DNA of 64,000 nt from Staphylococcus kloosii (GTDB lineage Bacteria > Bacillota > Bacilli > Staphylococcales > Staphylococcaceae), in assembly GCF_003019255.1 (NCBI RefSeq), contig NZ_CP027846.1:2418001-2482000 (forward strand). Direction: 5' to 3'. Below are positions 9,350 to 18,928 of this stretch, one piece after another. Each line of letters begins with the position of its first letter. The first letter of the stretch is position 1. A program made the position numbers and the translations under genes. Below the pieces are notes generated by a model. That model saw only the letters and a list, made by a program, of their open reading frames with translations, was not told the DNA's origin and ran no database searches.

Positions 9350-9916
9350 ATGAAAAAAATTGCAGTATACTGTGGTGCAAGTAAAGGTAACAATCCTATA
9401 TATGTTAAAGAAGCGTATAATTTAGGAAAATATATGGCAGAAAAAGGTTATGAGTTAATATTTGGTGCCGGTTCAGTTGGCATTATGGGCGCAATTCAAG
9501 ATGGCGTATTAGACGCTGGTGGTAAAGTAACCGGTGTAATGCCTAAAATGCTTGATGAGCGCGAAATTACGAGTCAAAAAGTTAGCGAACTGATACTTGT
9601 TGATTCTATGCACGAACGTAAAAACAAAATGGCAGAATTGGCCGATGCTTTCGTTATGGCTCCTGGTGGTGCTGGTTCTTTAGAAGAATTTTTCGAAATG
9701 TATAGTTGGTCACAAATAGGAATTCACCAAAAGCCAATTGCAATGTTCAATATCAATAACTTTTTTGACCCGTTAGCAGATTTATTGTTACATATGATTG
9801 ACGAAGGATTTATTGACCAAAAATATAAACAACTAGCCCCATTATGTAATACAAAAGAAGATTTACTCACTACTTTAGAACAATACAAACCACTCGGTAT
9901 ACGTACTTATGATTAA
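9350..9916 (+). CDS. LOG-family protein (TIGR00730; putative nucleoside monophosphate phosphoribohydrolase)
   Basis: A 188-residue Rossmann-fold protein of the Lonely Guy/lysine-decarboxylase-like family, which cleaves the N-glycosidic bond of nucleoside 5'-monophosphates (cytokinin riboside phosphates in plants). The motif PGGAGSLEEFFE matches PGGxGTxxE with the catalytic Glu; MHERKNKMAELAD carries the conserved Arg-Lys. GAGGAG at 9336-9341 is optimally spaced for the ATG at 9350; the ATG at 9344 overlaps the previous stop and is too close. The physiological substrate in bacteria is unclear. Confidence 0.87.
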   Translation: MKKIAVYCGASKGNNPIYVKEAYNLGKYMAEKGYELIFGAGSVGIMGAIQDGVLDAGGKVTGVMPKMLDEREITSQKVSELILVDSMHERKNKMAELADAFVMAPGGAGSLEEFFEMYSWSQIGIHQKPIAMFNINNFFDPLADLLLHMIDEGFIDQKYKQLAPLCNTKEDLLTTLEQYKPLGIRTYD

Positions 9917-9950
9917 AAAAGAATGTAGCTTATTAGCTACATTCTTTTTA
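9915..9950. terminator. Bidirectional terminator
   Basis: AAAGAATGTAGCT and AGCTACATTCTTT pair around a 4-nt loop, with A-run and T-run flanks. It serves the convergent LOG-family and acetyltransferase genes. Confidence 0.92.
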
Positions 9951-10493
9951 TTTACTTAACTTTTTATAGTATCTGACATGTTTTTTTAATGGATTATAAT
10001 TACTTAAATCGGGATACTCAAAGTGGTCGTAAAATTGCATGTTTATTTTTTCCATTACTTTAATAGAGCTAATATTTTGTTCTGCAGTTAGGGCATAAAC
10101 TTCTTCGATACCTTTTGACGCAGCATAGTCTAACACCGCTTCCGCACCTTCTGAAGCAATACCGTTGCCCCATACTTCAGGTATTAATCTCCAACCAATT
10201 TCATAAAACGGCAATTCTTCAAAGCTATATTTACTGTCTGTGGCTATATAATTCACACCTATAAACCCTAGCCAACCTCCTGTTTCTTTCAGTTCGACAG
10301 CGAATAATCCTATGCCGTGTTCTTTAATAATCTCGTCCATCTTTTGCATATCTAATTCAGAACGACGATAACTTAATAAGCTAGGAAAGAAACGTCTAAC
10401 TTGTTGATTTGCATTCATTTGTTGAAATGGTAATAAATCTTCTTCATGCCAATCTCTTAAAATAAGACGATCAGTTTCGATATAAACTGTCAT
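9948..10493 (-). CDS. GNAT family N-acetyltransferase (RimJ-like)
   Basis: A 181-residue GNAT enzyme of the RimJ/RimL group (Acetyltransf_3). It opens with the typical ETDRLILRDWHEEDLLPF. The acetyl-CoA binding region appears as EVWGNGIASEGAEAVLDYA, and the late motif is YALTAEQNISSIKVMEKINM. Such enzymes acetylate protein N-termini or small amines; the substrate cannot be told. Its stop codon lies within the shared terminator. Confidence 0.85.
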   Translation of the reverse strand: MTVYIETDRLILRDWHEEDLLPFQQMNANQQVRRFFPSLLSYRRSELDMQKMDEIIKEHGIGLFAVELKETGGWLGFIGVNYIATDSKYSFEELPFYEIGWRLIPEVWGNGIASEGAEAVLDYAASKGIEEVYALTAEQNISSIKVMEKINMQFYDHFEYPDLSNYNPLKKHVRYYKKLSK

Positions 10494-10600
10494 AATTCAC
10501 ACCTCGTTATTACTAATGGTAATGATAGTATTATAAAAAAGTAACGCGTTATGACTAATCATATCGCGCTACGTAATAGTTTTTATAAATAAAATTGCTG

Positions 10601-10897
10601 TTATGCCTTAGTAATATAACTAATTAACTCTACGTTAACAGCTACTTCTTTTAATCTGTTTCTTTCGCTTTTTGGAGCCGTAAATGTAGCATCTATTAAA
10701 TCATTTTGATGATTTAATCTATATGTAGCTACGAATGTATCAGTATCTGATTCAAAATTAGGTAAATGTGCAACGACACGTTTAATTTCACCAGTAGAAT
10801 CTTTTATTTGTCTACCTGTAATATTTTCTAATTCTTTACCTAGTTCAGGTAACGTAATTGAACGACCTTCTAAAATATTAAAATCTTGTTCATGCAT
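10601..10897 (-). CDS. Hypothetical protein, 98 aa
   Basis: Unrecognised small soluble protein. I place the start at the ATG at 10897 (MHEQDFNILEGRSITLPEL), preceded by GAGGGAG; an in-frame extension to 10930 lacks a good ribosome binding site. No membrane segment or catalytic motif is evident; the composition is that of a small alpha/beta domain. Neighbours (acetyltransferase, lipoprotein) give no functional hint. Confidence 0.6.
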   Translation of the reverse strand: MHEQDFNILEGRSITLPELGKELENITGRQIKDSTGEIKRVVAHLPNFESDTDTFVATYRLNHQNDLIDATFTAPKSERNRLKEVAVNVELISYITKA

Positions 10898-11183
10898 GAA
10901 TACTCCCTCGCTTTCTTCACCAGTCATCAAATTATAGCTATTTATTACGAATTCATTTAAAAGTCTAACGTTAATATTTTACATTTATCGTGATATCTCA
11001 TAAATCATTTAATCTTGTACTTCAATTTTTATTTTATGACAAGTACATACCCTTTAAAGTTGAAGCTAAAACCCTTACAAATTATTTTACAGGAAACATT
11101 GTAACATATTTGTTAATATTAATTAAATAATTTTTCTATTAGTTATACATATATATTTCTAATAGCGTCCATAATTCGTTCGT

Positions 11184-11450
11184 TTACTTATCTTTCTTTT
11201 TATCCGAATCTTTTTTCTTATCACTACTATCGTCACTAGTAGAACCACTATCAATATCCTTTTCTAGTTGGTCTGCTTGATCTTTTAGTTTATCTTGTTG
11301 CTTGGATAATTTTTCCTTTTGTTGTTTTAATTCTTTATTTTCTTTCTCTAATTTACTAATGTCTTTTTGTAATGATTCTTTTTCTGCACTTTTGCCACAA
11401 CCTGATAAAGCGATGGTCGAAGCTAATATTAGAACAATCCACTTTTTCAT
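11184..11450 (-). CDS. Small coiled-coil lipoprotein
   Basis: An 88-residue predicted lipoprotein. Signal peptide MKKWIVLILASTIALSGC ends in a lipobox (LSGC, Cys18), so the mature protein is lipid-anchored outside the membrane. The mature part is a charged coiled coil (many Lys, Glu, Gln heptads) ending in a Ser/Asp/Lys-rich tail. The ATG at 11450 has AAGGAGC at good spacing; an extended frame to 11513 would destroy the signal peptide. The upstream end overlaps the acetyltransferase reading frame if the longer start is used. Function unknown. Confidence 0.8.
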   Translation of the reverse strand: MKKWIVLILASTIALSGCGKSAEKESLQKDISKLEKENKELKQQKEKLSKQQDKLKDQADQLEKDIDSGSTSDDSSDKKKDSDKKKDK

Positions 11451-11493
11451 ACGTGAGCTCCTTATCATTATACTATCAAGCATTATTTTACCA

Positions 11494-11961
11494 TTATTTC
11501 TTACGTTGTTCATCCATTGTTGTAAGTTCCTTAGACATTATAATTTTTTCCGAACTGTAGCCTAATTTATTATTTAATTGAATCATCGCTTCATTGTCTC
11601 TATTTACAGTACCGACAACTTTATAGATATCGTTTTCTATCGCCCATTGTTCAATGGCTTGCTTTAATTCAGTTGCTATTTGTTTGTGCCTATAATCATG
11701 CGAAACAAATAGCATTTCAACCACTACTACTTTATCTTTTTTGTGGCAATGACCCCAAATAAAGCCAATTAGACGTTCTTCTTTAACATAACAATATATA
11801 ACATCATTCATATATTTTATGCGGCGAATAATCATTTCTTCTCGTAAACTTACGGCAAATGTTGTAGGTTTTGTCTTATGTGCTTGCTTCGCCAATTCAA
11901 GCTCGTGAATATAAGCTATTTGCTTTATAAACTGTTTATCTTCTAGGTTTAATTTTCTCAT
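11494..11961 (-). CDS. GNAT family N-acetyltransferase
   Basis: A 155-residue GNAT-fold protein. The core is recognisable: VVVEMLFVSHDYRHKQIATELKQAIEQWA is the acetyl-CoA pyrophosphate-binding segment (a variant of RxxGxG/A, here RHKQIA) followed by VVGTVNRDNEAMIQLNNKLGY. Substrate unknown. It lies 43 bp upstream of the lipoprotein gene on the same strand. Confidence 0.8.
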   Translation of the reverse strand: MRKLNLEDKQFIKQIAYIHELELAKQAHKTKPTTFAVSLREEMIIRRIKYMNDVIYCYVKEERLIGFIWGHCHKKDKVVVVEMLFVSHDYRHKQIATELKQAIEQWAIENDIYKVVGTVNRDNEAMIQLNNKLGYSSEKIIMSKELTTMDEQRKK

Positions 11962-12052
11962 ATTAGCCTCTCTATATAGTATTGATTTCTGTATTAATAT
12001 TAGTCATAATTGTGTAGAAATCAATATTCTAATAAAAGGAACCTAAATTCAA

Positions 12053-12736
12053 ATGAAATCTACTGATAAATTAACACGTGAAAATAATGTTAAATCGTTA
12101 CGCTTAAATAATACAGATAGAGAAATCTTTGAAAACTATATGACTTATGTCAGAGCTGATTTAAGTGTAAATCCACATGATTCAGAAAAAATGTTGAATC
12201 GTATCTTAAAACAATTGCTCAACGCCGAAGAACGTGGCATACATGCTATGGATTTCTTTGATCACGACCCGAAAAGTCATGCCAAAAGAGAATTAAAAGC
12301 CCTACCTAACGAAACGATAATCAATATTTTTAAATATATCGTCGAACATTTCATTTTATTTGTAGGTATCTTTTGCTTTTTAAAAGGGTTTATTGGTTTC
12401 TTTATTGGTGCTAAAAACATTTATTTATATACATTCCCTATTATTTTAATCATCGGCATTTTTATTGTGTTTTTATTTATTTGGATGATTTTCAAAGCAA
12501 TACAAATGCAATGTTTCAGTAGATCTCAACTCAGTTGGTTAATAACTTATTTCGTTATTATTGTGCTTATATGTACGTTATTTTATGTGTTCTTTATGCC
12601 TCAATCTTATTTATCATTTGGACCCCATATATTTATCGGCAATTGGACGTTTATTATCATATCTTTAATTATCATACCGATATCATTATATATTGATCAT
12701 CATTATTCAAATAAAAACGCCGATACAACTTTATAA
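12053..12736 (+). CDS. DUF1129-like membrane protein
   Basis: A 227-residue protein with a soluble N-terminal helical domain (1-95, including LNNTDREIFENYMTYVRAD and LLNAEERGIHAMDFF) and four hydrophobic helices at roughly 100-125, 128-150, 160-182 and 195-215. This layout matches the DUF1129 family of Firmicutes membrane proteins, for which no function is known. Preceded by AAAGGAACC; followed by its own terminator. Confidence 0.65.
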   Translation: MKSTDKLTRENNVKSLRLNNTDREIFENYMTYVRADLSVNPHDSEKMLNRILKQLLNAEERGIHAMDFFDHDPKSHAKRELKALPNETIINIFKYIVEHFILFVGIFCFLKGFIGFFIGAKNIYLYTFPIILIIGIFIVFLFIWMIFKAIQMQCFSRSQLSWLITYFVIIVLICTLFYVFFMPQSYLSFGPHIFIGNWTFIIISLIIIPISLYIDHHYSNKNADTTL

Positions 12737-12740
12737 AAAA

Positions 12741-12772
12741 ACAGAGGCTCAACGAAGAGTCTCTGTTTTTTA
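12741..12772. terminator. Terminator between convergent genes
   Basis: ACAGAGGCTC pairs with GAGTCTCTGT (one G-U) and is followed by a T-run; A-run on the other side also suits the minus-strand MFS gene. Confidence 0.85.
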
Positions 12773-12774
12773 TT

Positions 12775-13935
12775 TTATGCTGTTTGCTGATCTTTTTTCT
12801 CAACTTGGATGCTAATTATTAAGAAGACAAGTCCGATAAGTGTTAATATAGGGGCTATTAAGCTTAAAGAAGCAACTGGTAATTGTGTTACCACTACGCC
12901 TCCTAAAAATGCTCCTAAGGCATTACCTAAGTTAAAGGCTGATTGATTTAACGTACTTGCAAGTGTCGGAGCGTCTTGTGAAATCAATGTACTCTTAAAT
13001 TGTAATGATGGACTCATACTAAATCCAATTAAGCCAAAGAAGAAGACGCCGGCTACCATTAAGAAACCGTTCATTTGTACGAAATACAATAGTATAAAGT
13101 ACAAAATAAATGTTACAAAGATAATTTTTAATGCTTTATTTAAATTCCAATCTGCTAATTTGCCCCCAATAATATTACCAAGTGTTACACCCACACCAAA
13201 AATTATTAATATATAAGAAATTAAATTTTCAGCTACATGTGATACATCTATTAAAACTGAGGAAATGTAAGTGAAATAAGCAAACACACTACTAAATCCA
13301 AATAGTGTAACTGCTAATGTTAGCCATAAGCGTTTTTCTTTCAATATCTTAAGTTCATTAAGTACTGATGCGTCATTATTAGGTTTTGTTTTAGGTACGA
13401 AAAAGATAATACCTATAAACGCACAAACACCAATTATTGCGATTACAACAAAGGTCATTTGCCATCCAAAGTTTTGTCCAATTAACGTGCCAAATGGTAC
13501 ACCTAAAATATTACTTAGGCTTAAGCCCATAAACATTAACGCCATCGCGCTTGCTCTATATGCTGGTTTAACCATACTTGCAGCTAATATTGAACCTATC
13601 CCGAAAAATGAACCGTGAGCTAATGACGTTATAATTCTACTTGTTAGCATAACCCCATAAGTTGGACTTAACGATGCTGCAATGTTACCGAAAACAAATA
13701 TTGCCATTAACACGAGTAACAGCATTTTACGATTCCATTTAATTGTAAGCATCACTAATATTGGTCCACCAATCGCAACACCTAACGCATATCCAGTAAT
13801 TAATTGCCCTGCTTGGCTTACAGAAACGCCAAAATCTCTAGCTACGTTTGGTAATAGACCCATGATTACGAATTCTGTCATACCTATCGCAAAAGCGCCA
13901 ATTGCCAACATCCATATTGCTATTGGATATTTCAT
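12775..13935 (-). CDS. MFS transporter, AraJ/PbuE-like (DHA1) efflux protein
   Basis: A 386-residue, 12-helix major facilitator. The N-terminus (AIGAFAIGMTEFVIMGLLPNVA) is the standard DHA1 drug/metabolite exporter opening shared by AraJ, PbuE and chloramphenicol exporters. Motif A region appears as GPILVMLTIKWNRKMLL. Likely a proton-driven exporter of a sugar, purine or drug. The promoter side (13936-14075) is short. It is not adjacent to a regulator of its own. Confidence 0.8.
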   Translation of the reverse strand: MKYPIAIWMLAIGAFAIGMTEFVIMGLLPNVARDFGVSVSQAGQLITGYALGVAIGGPILVMLTIKWNRKMLLLVLMAIFVFGNIAASLSPTYGVMLTSRIITSLAHGSFFGIGSILAASMVKPAYRASAMALMFMGLSLSNILGVPFGTLIGQNFGWQMTFVVIAIIGVCAFIGIIFFVPKTKPNNDASVLNELKILKEKRLWLTLAVTLFGFSSVFAYFTYISSVLIDVSHVAENLISYILIIFGVGVTLGNIIGGKLADWNLNKALKIIFVTFILYFILLYFVQMNGFLMVAGVFFFGLIGFSMSPSLQFKSTLISQDAPTLASTLNQSAFNLGNALGAFLGGVVVTQLPVASLSLIAPILTLIGLVFLIISIQVEKKDQQTA

Positions 13936-14075
13936 TTGCAGTACCTCCTATTTCGTTTTTTTGCACATGAATGAGATTATACTAAAAACTAAGCTTAAGT
14001 AACAAGTGCATTGCTTAAATATTTTCATAAATTTTTATTTTAATTTTCTGATGTTATATAAAATGCCGGATAAAT

Positions 14076-14116
14076 TAAAAAGTAGCCAAAACCATAATAA
14101 GGTTTGACTACTTTTA
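14076..14116 (-). terminator. Terminator after DUF456 gene
   Basis: AGTAGCCAAAACC and GGTTTGACTACT pair with one bulge; the minus-strand product ends in a T-run. Confidence 0.82.
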
Positions 14117-14124
14117 CTATCATA

Positions 14125-14607
14125 TTAAATTATCACTTCAATGAAAAACCAGATTACCATAATAATCATGATTATCGCCTGCGCGATGGAACTAGCTAAA
14201 AAGGCAATAACCGACCCGAAACTAGCACTTAACGCTTGTTTAAAGTTAGATTCTAATATTAATTCAACTACAAGTACTGCAATAAACGGAATAATGATAA
14301 TACCAAATGGTGGAAATACAAAACAACCAACTAGTACTCCGATTAATGCAACATATTCGCTTATTTTAGAACCGCCAAATTTATTAACAAAGTATTTATT
14401 CATAATAAAATCTGCAACTAAAATAAATATTGTAAATAACAACATCGAAACATAGAATACCCAAGAAAGATGGCTATTATGAATACCAAATTGATAAATT
14501 AGAAAACCTACCCATAACATAAGTACTGACGGGATTATTGGCTTAATTAATCCTATAAATGCTAATGCAAAAGCTATGATAATCAATAACCATATTAAAA
14601 CTGACAT
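14125..14607 (-). CDS. DUF456 family membrane protein
   Basis: A 160-residue, highly hydrophobic protein matching the DUF456 layout: an N-terminal helix pair, a GLIKPIIPSVLMLWVGFLIY segment and a Gly-rich C-terminal half (VGCFVFPPFGIIIIPFIAVL). Function unknown for the family. It follows the sugar-efflux-like MFS gene by five bases and is surely co-transcribed with it and the LysR gene. Confidence 0.78.
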   Translation of the reverse strand: MSVLIWLLIIIAFALAFIGLIKPIIPSVLMLWVGFLIYQFGIHNSHLSWVFYVSMLLFTIFILVADFIMNKYFVNKFGGSKISEYVALIGVLVGCFVFPPFGIIIIPFIAVLVVELILESNFKQALSASFGSVIAFLASSIAQAIIMIIMVIWFFIEVII

Positions 14608-14612
14608 ACTAT

Positions 14613-15821
14613 CTACTCCGTAACTTCTTCTGTATATTTGTGATCTTTAGTAAAGAATATTAGCACCATACCGATAAATAACGATATAGCTGAAACATAG
14701 AATACATTGCCTAAACCTACCCAATGACTCATAGCCCCACCTAATAAATTACCACACAATTGACCTATTACCATCGCATTTGCGAACAATGTAGATGCAT
14801 AACCAGGGAATGCAGGTAAGATATCTTGAAAGTAACTAATACCTAATCCTAATAAAATAGCTAAGAAGATAGCCAAGAACACTTGCCCTACTAACATCAT
14901 TGCTACACTATCAAAAAAGCCGATACTTAGGAAAAACAAGCCGCCAAAAAGTCCGCCAGACATCAACAGAGTTCTTGTTTGTAACTTGGCAGATAAAACG
15001 CCTAAGACTACCATAAACGGTACTTCTAAACCTGCACACAAACTAGCTAAATACCCTACATATCGTTCACTTTCTCCTAAATATTTCGTTACAAATAAAG
15101 GCATATTCAATGTATACATCCATTGCCCTATATGTAATAAAATAAAAGCTAAAAATGGCACAATTAATGATTTATCTCTAAGCATGTTTGGCGCTGCCGC
15201 TTCTACATAATTCGTATCCGTAGTTTTAGGTGCTGATTTAATATCTCTAAAGAAAAGCACCTGTAATATTAAAGTGAATAAAATAATGCCTACTGTGCCA
15301 CCAAATAATCCTGAATATCCTTTTAGCGCTAATAAACCATTACCAATTAATGGACCAAATAAAAAGCCGAATGAAAACATTGATCGTAATACTGCATTGG
15401 CAAACTTCGCTCTATCTTTTGAAGTGGATGCATTGATGGATTCTCTTGCAGAAGCATACATTTGTGGCATCGCAGGTGCAAATAAACCTTGGAAGATTGC
15501 GTACATTGCAATAAAAATCCAAATTTCTCTAATATAGAAATAAATACTAAAACTCATAGCACCCATAAAGAGCGCTGCAATAATTAAAAATTTACGATTA
15601 ATATTTTTCGTATCTGAAAAGCGCGCAACTATGGAATTAACAGTAAATTGACTAATAGCTGCTAATGCCAATAACAGCCCATATTGCGTCGTCGTCATGC
15701 CTAAATCATTTGTCGCAAAAAGTACGAGATAAGGGAGAGTGATTGCAATGCCCATACCTAGCAACATCATATTGAATACAAATAATTTATAGTTTTTTAT
15801 ATGTAACAACTGTATAAACAT
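14613..15821 (-). CDS. MFS transporter, sugar-efflux (SetA)-like
   Basis: A 402-residue, 12-helix MFS transporter. The sequence resembles the SET sugar efflux group, with the conserved SARESINASTSKDRAKFANAVLRS loop after helix 4 and FGFLFGPLIG in helix 5. Substrate uncertain: sugars, glycosides or drugs. It lies 26 bp downstream of a LysR regulator gene on the same strand, which suggests local control, and five bases upstream of the DUF456 gene. Confidence 0.8.
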   Translation of the reverse strand: MFIQLLHIKNYKLFVFNMMLLGMGIAITLPYLVLFATNDLGMTTTQYGLLLALAAISQFTVNSIVARFSDTKNINRKFLIIAALFMGAMSFSIYFYIREIWIFIAMYAIFQGLFAPAMPQMYASARESINASTSKDRAKFANAVLRSMFSFGFLFGPLIGNGLLALKGYSGLFGGTVGIILFTLILQVLFFRDIKSAPKTTDTNYVEAAAPNMLRDKSLIVPFLAFILLHIGQWMYTLNMPLFVTKYLGESERYVGYLASLCAGLEVPFMVVLGVLSAKLQTRTLLMSGGLFGGLFFLSIGFFDSVAMMLVGQVFLAIFLAILLGLGISYFQDILPAFPGYASTLFANAMVIGQLCGNLLGGAMSHWVGLGNVFYVSAISLFIGMVLIFFTKDHKYTEEVTE

Positions 15822-15847
15822 TTATTTACCCTCAATCCTATTTAGCT

Positions 15848-16702
15848 TTATTTAACGTATTCCATCACCAAATTAATAAACGATTCTACTTGTGGCAGTT
15901 GTATCATACTCGCATCATAACTTAAATATGTTGAACGAATTAAAGGCTGTGAGTCTATATCGACACGTTTAAAATCAAATTGTTCTTTATCCATATTTTT
16001 CATCATAATTTCAGGTAAAATTGTAACTCCTACACCATTTAGCAGCATTTCTTTACAAGTTGCAACTTGATCGACCGTAATCATAGCATGATAGTCTTGG
16101 CCTAAGTGGTTGTTATACCATTCTTTAATTTGATTTATGTATACTGGGTCGGCTTGAAATTCAATGAATGGAAGTTTATTAACTTCATCACGTCTATGAT
16201 GTGGATGAATAAAATAATGTTCATCATTAAATAAATGTGTATTATTTAAGTTCATTAATTTATTTCCTCTAATAATCATTACGTGATAATCTCTATGGTT
16301 GGCCTTAATTTGCTCACTTGAACCGACTTGCACTTGTATTTCAACGTTTGGAAATTGACGTGTATATAAGTTAAGTACTTCTGGTAATAATGTTTGTCCA
16401 ATTAGAGACGAACAACCTATTGATATAGTACCGTTGACCTCGCCTATGTGTGCTTGCATTTTATCTAAAAATAATCTTTCTTTTTTCAACATTTCTTTGG
16501 CATGTTCAATAATCATTGAACCTTCTGTCGTTGTGATTAATTGCTTTTTTGTACGTATAAAAATATCTACACCAAAAGCATTTTCTATTGCCTTTAATCT
16601 TTGTGTCACAGCTGGTTGAGAAATATATAATATTTCAGCAGCTTTTCTTAACGTTTTAGTTTCATCTAAAGTCGTAATTAAACGATAATCGTCAATCTTC
16701 AT
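15848..16702 (-). CDS. LysR family transcriptional regulator
   Basis: A 284-residue LysR-type regulator. The N-terminal winged helix-turn-helix is textbook (LRKAAEILYISQPAVTQRLKAIENAFG, residues 18-44), followed by a linker helix and an effector-binding domain from about residue 90. It leads an apparent operon with the SET-like MFS transporter and the DUF456 protein, so it probably controls efflux of the effector. It is the first gene after a 218-bp AT-rich gap containing no clear operator that I can define. Confidence 0.88.
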   Translation of the reverse strand: MKIDDYRLITTLDETKTLRKAAEILYISQPAVTQRLKAIENAFGVDIFIRTKKQLITTTEGSMIIEHAKEMLKKERLFLDKMQAHIGEVNGTISIGCSSLIGQTLLPEVLNLYTRQFPNVEIQVQVGSSEQIKANHRDYHVMIIRGNKLMNLNNTHLFNDEHYFIHPHHRRDEVNKLPFIEFQADPVYINQIKEWYNNHLGQDYHAMITVDQVATCKEMLLNGVGVTILPEIMMKNMDKEQFDFKRVDIDSQPLIRSTYLSYDASMIQLPQVESFINLVMEYVK

Positions 16703-16920
16703 AATAACCCCCTAAAGCTTTTCTATATAAGTTTTATTCTTCTTTAGATGATGTGTATTAATTAGTTTTTAGTTAATTAATTACGTTAGCATTATTAAAA
16801 TTTATTTATAATTTTTAATAACTAAACTTTAAATACTTACTAACGATATATTAACAATTTAAAAAAATGCACAATTCATTCTTCATGCGTTCATATGATT
16901 ACTGGTTGTGAAGCACTAAT

Positions 16921-17544
16921 CTAGCTCTCAAGATGTTTATTTTCTTTATGCCGTGGGTGCTTTTTATGCTGGGGTTTCACTTTATTAAACTTGTTTGATT
17001 TATGTGTAGGCGTTTTATGTTTAATTTTGTGGAAACAGTACATAATTTTTTCTTGCATTTGAGGGAAATCTTTATCAATTTTAATCATTAATTGATGTGC
17101 AATAACATATGCCTCATGATATTGCTGTCTTGTTATTTGACTTTGTTCTAGCGCACGCTGTAAATCTTCTTCATCGACTAATTCATACTCACCGTTCGGC
17201 AATACTAAAACGTCTAAAAATAAATCTAATGTTCTTGCATTACCTTTTTGCGTAATATTTTTAATATTAATATCAAAATAATATTCTAGCGGATTTCCTT
17301 CGCTATCAATCATAACGGTGATACTATAACGCTTTTTTTCCGGTAGTATTTGTAACCACTGATAATTATCGTCTGCTACCGTAATTTTTTGACCGACTAC
17401 CGAAACTTCGAGTGGTTCACGCACCTTTTTCATAGTAACTAAGCCAATAATACCTTTAAATTTATTATTATTAACTTTTACTTCTACATATTCTCTATCT
17501 ACGATTCGACGCCAGTGACGTTTATCGATATATTTTACTTTCAC
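16921..17544 (-). CDS. DUF402-containing protein
   Basis: About 207 residues. The central part (YQWLQILPEKKRYSITVM, NPLEYYFDINIK, RTLDLFLDVLVLPNGEYELVDEEDL) is typical of DUF402 proteins, some of which are Mg-dependent nucleoside tri/diphosphatases (Ntdp) or RNA-binding factors. The C-terminal 40 residues are Lys/His-rich and low complexity. I set the start at the GTG at 17544, nine bases after AAGGAG; longer starts up to 17598 lack a ribosome binding site and shift the gene into the promoter of its divergent neighbour. Catalytic activity not provable here. Confidence 0.75.
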   Translation of the reverse strand: MKVKYIDKRHWRRIVDREYVEVKVNNNKFKGIIGLVTMKKVREPLEVSVVGQKITVADDNYQWLQILPEKKRYSITVMIDSEGNPLEYYFDINIKNITQKGNARTLDLFLDVLVLPNGEYELVDEEDLQRALEQSQITRQQYHEAYVIAHQLMIKIDKDFPQMQEKIMYCFHKIKHKTPTHKSNKFNKVKPQHKKHPRHKENKHLES

Positions 17545-17668
17545 TGTCACCAACTCCTTGCTCTTATTATATAAAACTGATTTCATAATGTCATCCATAG
17601 TATGAATTAATTGAACGCCAAATTTTAATTGTAACTATTGTACTATATTTCATAGTAATAAAGCTAAA

Positions 17669-17697
17669 TTGACAACCTCTGGCTATTTTGTTAAATT
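17669..17697 (+). promoter_or_regulatory. Sigma-A promoter of the MetE-like gene
   Basis: TTGACA (17669-17674) and TAAATT (17692-17697) are separated by 17 bp. They lie about 48 bp before the ATG, which has a GGGGGAAAG ribosome binding site. No S-box or T-box leader fits in the short gap. Confidence 0.7.
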
Positions 17698-17744
17698 GAA
17701 GTATATTTTCAGAAAATTCTATACAACTATTGGGGGAAAGATGA

Positions 17745-18854
17745 ATGACAGTATTACAACGACCATTTCGCGCTGACCATGTCGGCAGTTTGCTAAGACC
17801 AGAAAGATTAAAAGAAGCGAGAACACAATTTCAAAATAATGAAATTTCAGCTGCTGATTTGCAAAAAGTAGAAGATGAAGAGATTGTACGCATCATAGAA
17901 AAACAACTAGAAGTAGGTTTACATAGTATTACTGATGGTGAATTCAGAAGAAGTTGGTGGCATTTCGATTTCTTAGAAAATTTAGACGGCGTTCAGGGCT
18001 ACACTCCAGAACACGGATTGTCATTCGAAGGCGTGGAAACACGTAGTCATAATGTACGTATCACAGACAAAGTAAGTTTCAATCCAAACCATCCTCATTT
18101 TGAACATTTCAAATTTTTATACGATAAAGTTGGAGACCGCGGCATAGCAAAAGTATCTATTCCAAGTCCTAATCAATTGTTCCATCCAAATATTTTAAAC
18201 GAAGATCTTTACCCAGATATTAAAGACTTTGCACATGATGTGGCACAAGCTTATCACGAGTCATTGCAAAAATTTTATGATTTAGGCGCTCGCTATATCC
18301 AGTTAGACGATGTTTATTGGGCTAATTTAACTTCTGGCACTCAAAAAACACGTGGACGTGACCGTTCTGAAGAAGAAAAGGAACGTGCTAGACAATTAGC
18401 ATATGCAGTTATTAATGAAGCAATTCAAGGTTTGCCAGAAGATTTATTAATTACAACACATATTTGTCGTGGTAATTATAAATCTACTTGGGCCATCTCC
18501 GGTGGTTATGAACCTATAGCACCTTATCTATTTAAAGAGAAATTAGGTGGTTTTTTCCTAGAATATGATGATGACCGTTCAGGTGATTTTGAACCGTTGC
18601 GTTATTTCCCAGAAAATCGTGCTGCCGTATTAGGCTTATTTACTTCTAAAAGTGGTGAGTTAGAAAATAAAGAAACAATTCTAGCACGTATTGAAGAAGC
18701 TAAAAATTATATTAGTGAAGATCAAATATGTTTAAGTCCTCAATGTGGTTTTGCTTCGACTGAAGAAGGAAACAAATTGACTGAAGAAGAACAATGGAAA
18801 AAATTAGCTTATGTCGTAGAAATTGCTAACGACGTTTTTAATACATCAAAATAA
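17745..18854 (+). CDS. MetE C-terminal-like methyltransferase (YxjG/YxjH type)
   Basis: A 369-residue protein of the cobalamin-independent methionine synthase C-terminal family. It starts with PFRADHVGSLLRP, has DGEFRRSWWHFDF near residues 67-79, YIQLDDVYW around 187 and the zinc-site region TTHICRGNYKS (His/Cys) around 240, with a final Cys in LSPQCGFAST. Members use an alternative methyl donor for homocysteine or a related thiol. The full MetE N-terminal domain is absent, as in YxjG/YxjH of Bacillus. Monocistronic with its own promoter and terminator. Confidence 0.86.
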   Translation: MTVLQRPFRADHVGSLLRPERLKEARTQFQNNEISAADLQKVEDEEIVRIIEKQLEVGLHSITDGEFRRSWWHFDFLENLDGVQGYTPEHGLSFEGVETRSHNVRITDKVSFNPNHPHFEHFKFLYDKVGDRGIAKVSIPSPNQLFHPNILNEDLYPDIKDFAHDVAQAYHESLQKFYDLGARYIQLDDVYWANLTSGTQKTRGRDRSEEEKERARQLAYAVINEAIQGLPEDLLITTHICRGNYKSTWAISGGYEPIAPYLFKEKLGGFFLEYDDDRSGDFEPLRYFPENRAAVLGLFTSKSGELENKETILARIEEAKNYISEDQICLSPQCGFASTEEGNKLTEEEQWKKLAYVVEIANDVFNTSK

Positions 18855-18880
18855 GTGCTTTGTTCTATGATGATAATAAA

Positions 18881-18922
18881 AAACAGCTTCTCAACTTTAA
18901 ATTGTTGAGAAGCTGTTTTGCT
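18881..18922. terminator. Bidirectional terminator
   Basis: A perfect 15-bp stem (18881-18895 with 18904-18918), A-run before and T-run after, between the convergent MetE-like and cupin genes. Confidence 0.95.
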
Positions 18923-18928
18923 TATTTA

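Noticed and set aside
11302..11565. Plus-strand reading frames opposite the lipoprotein and acetyltransferase
   Set aside because: They mirror well-supported minus-strand genes, have no ribosome binding site and no recognisable domain.
17599..17744. S-box or T-box riboswitch before the MetE-like gene
   Set aside because: The region is only about 146 bp with a promoter 48 bp from the start; no conserved riboswitch elements or terminator hairpin are present.
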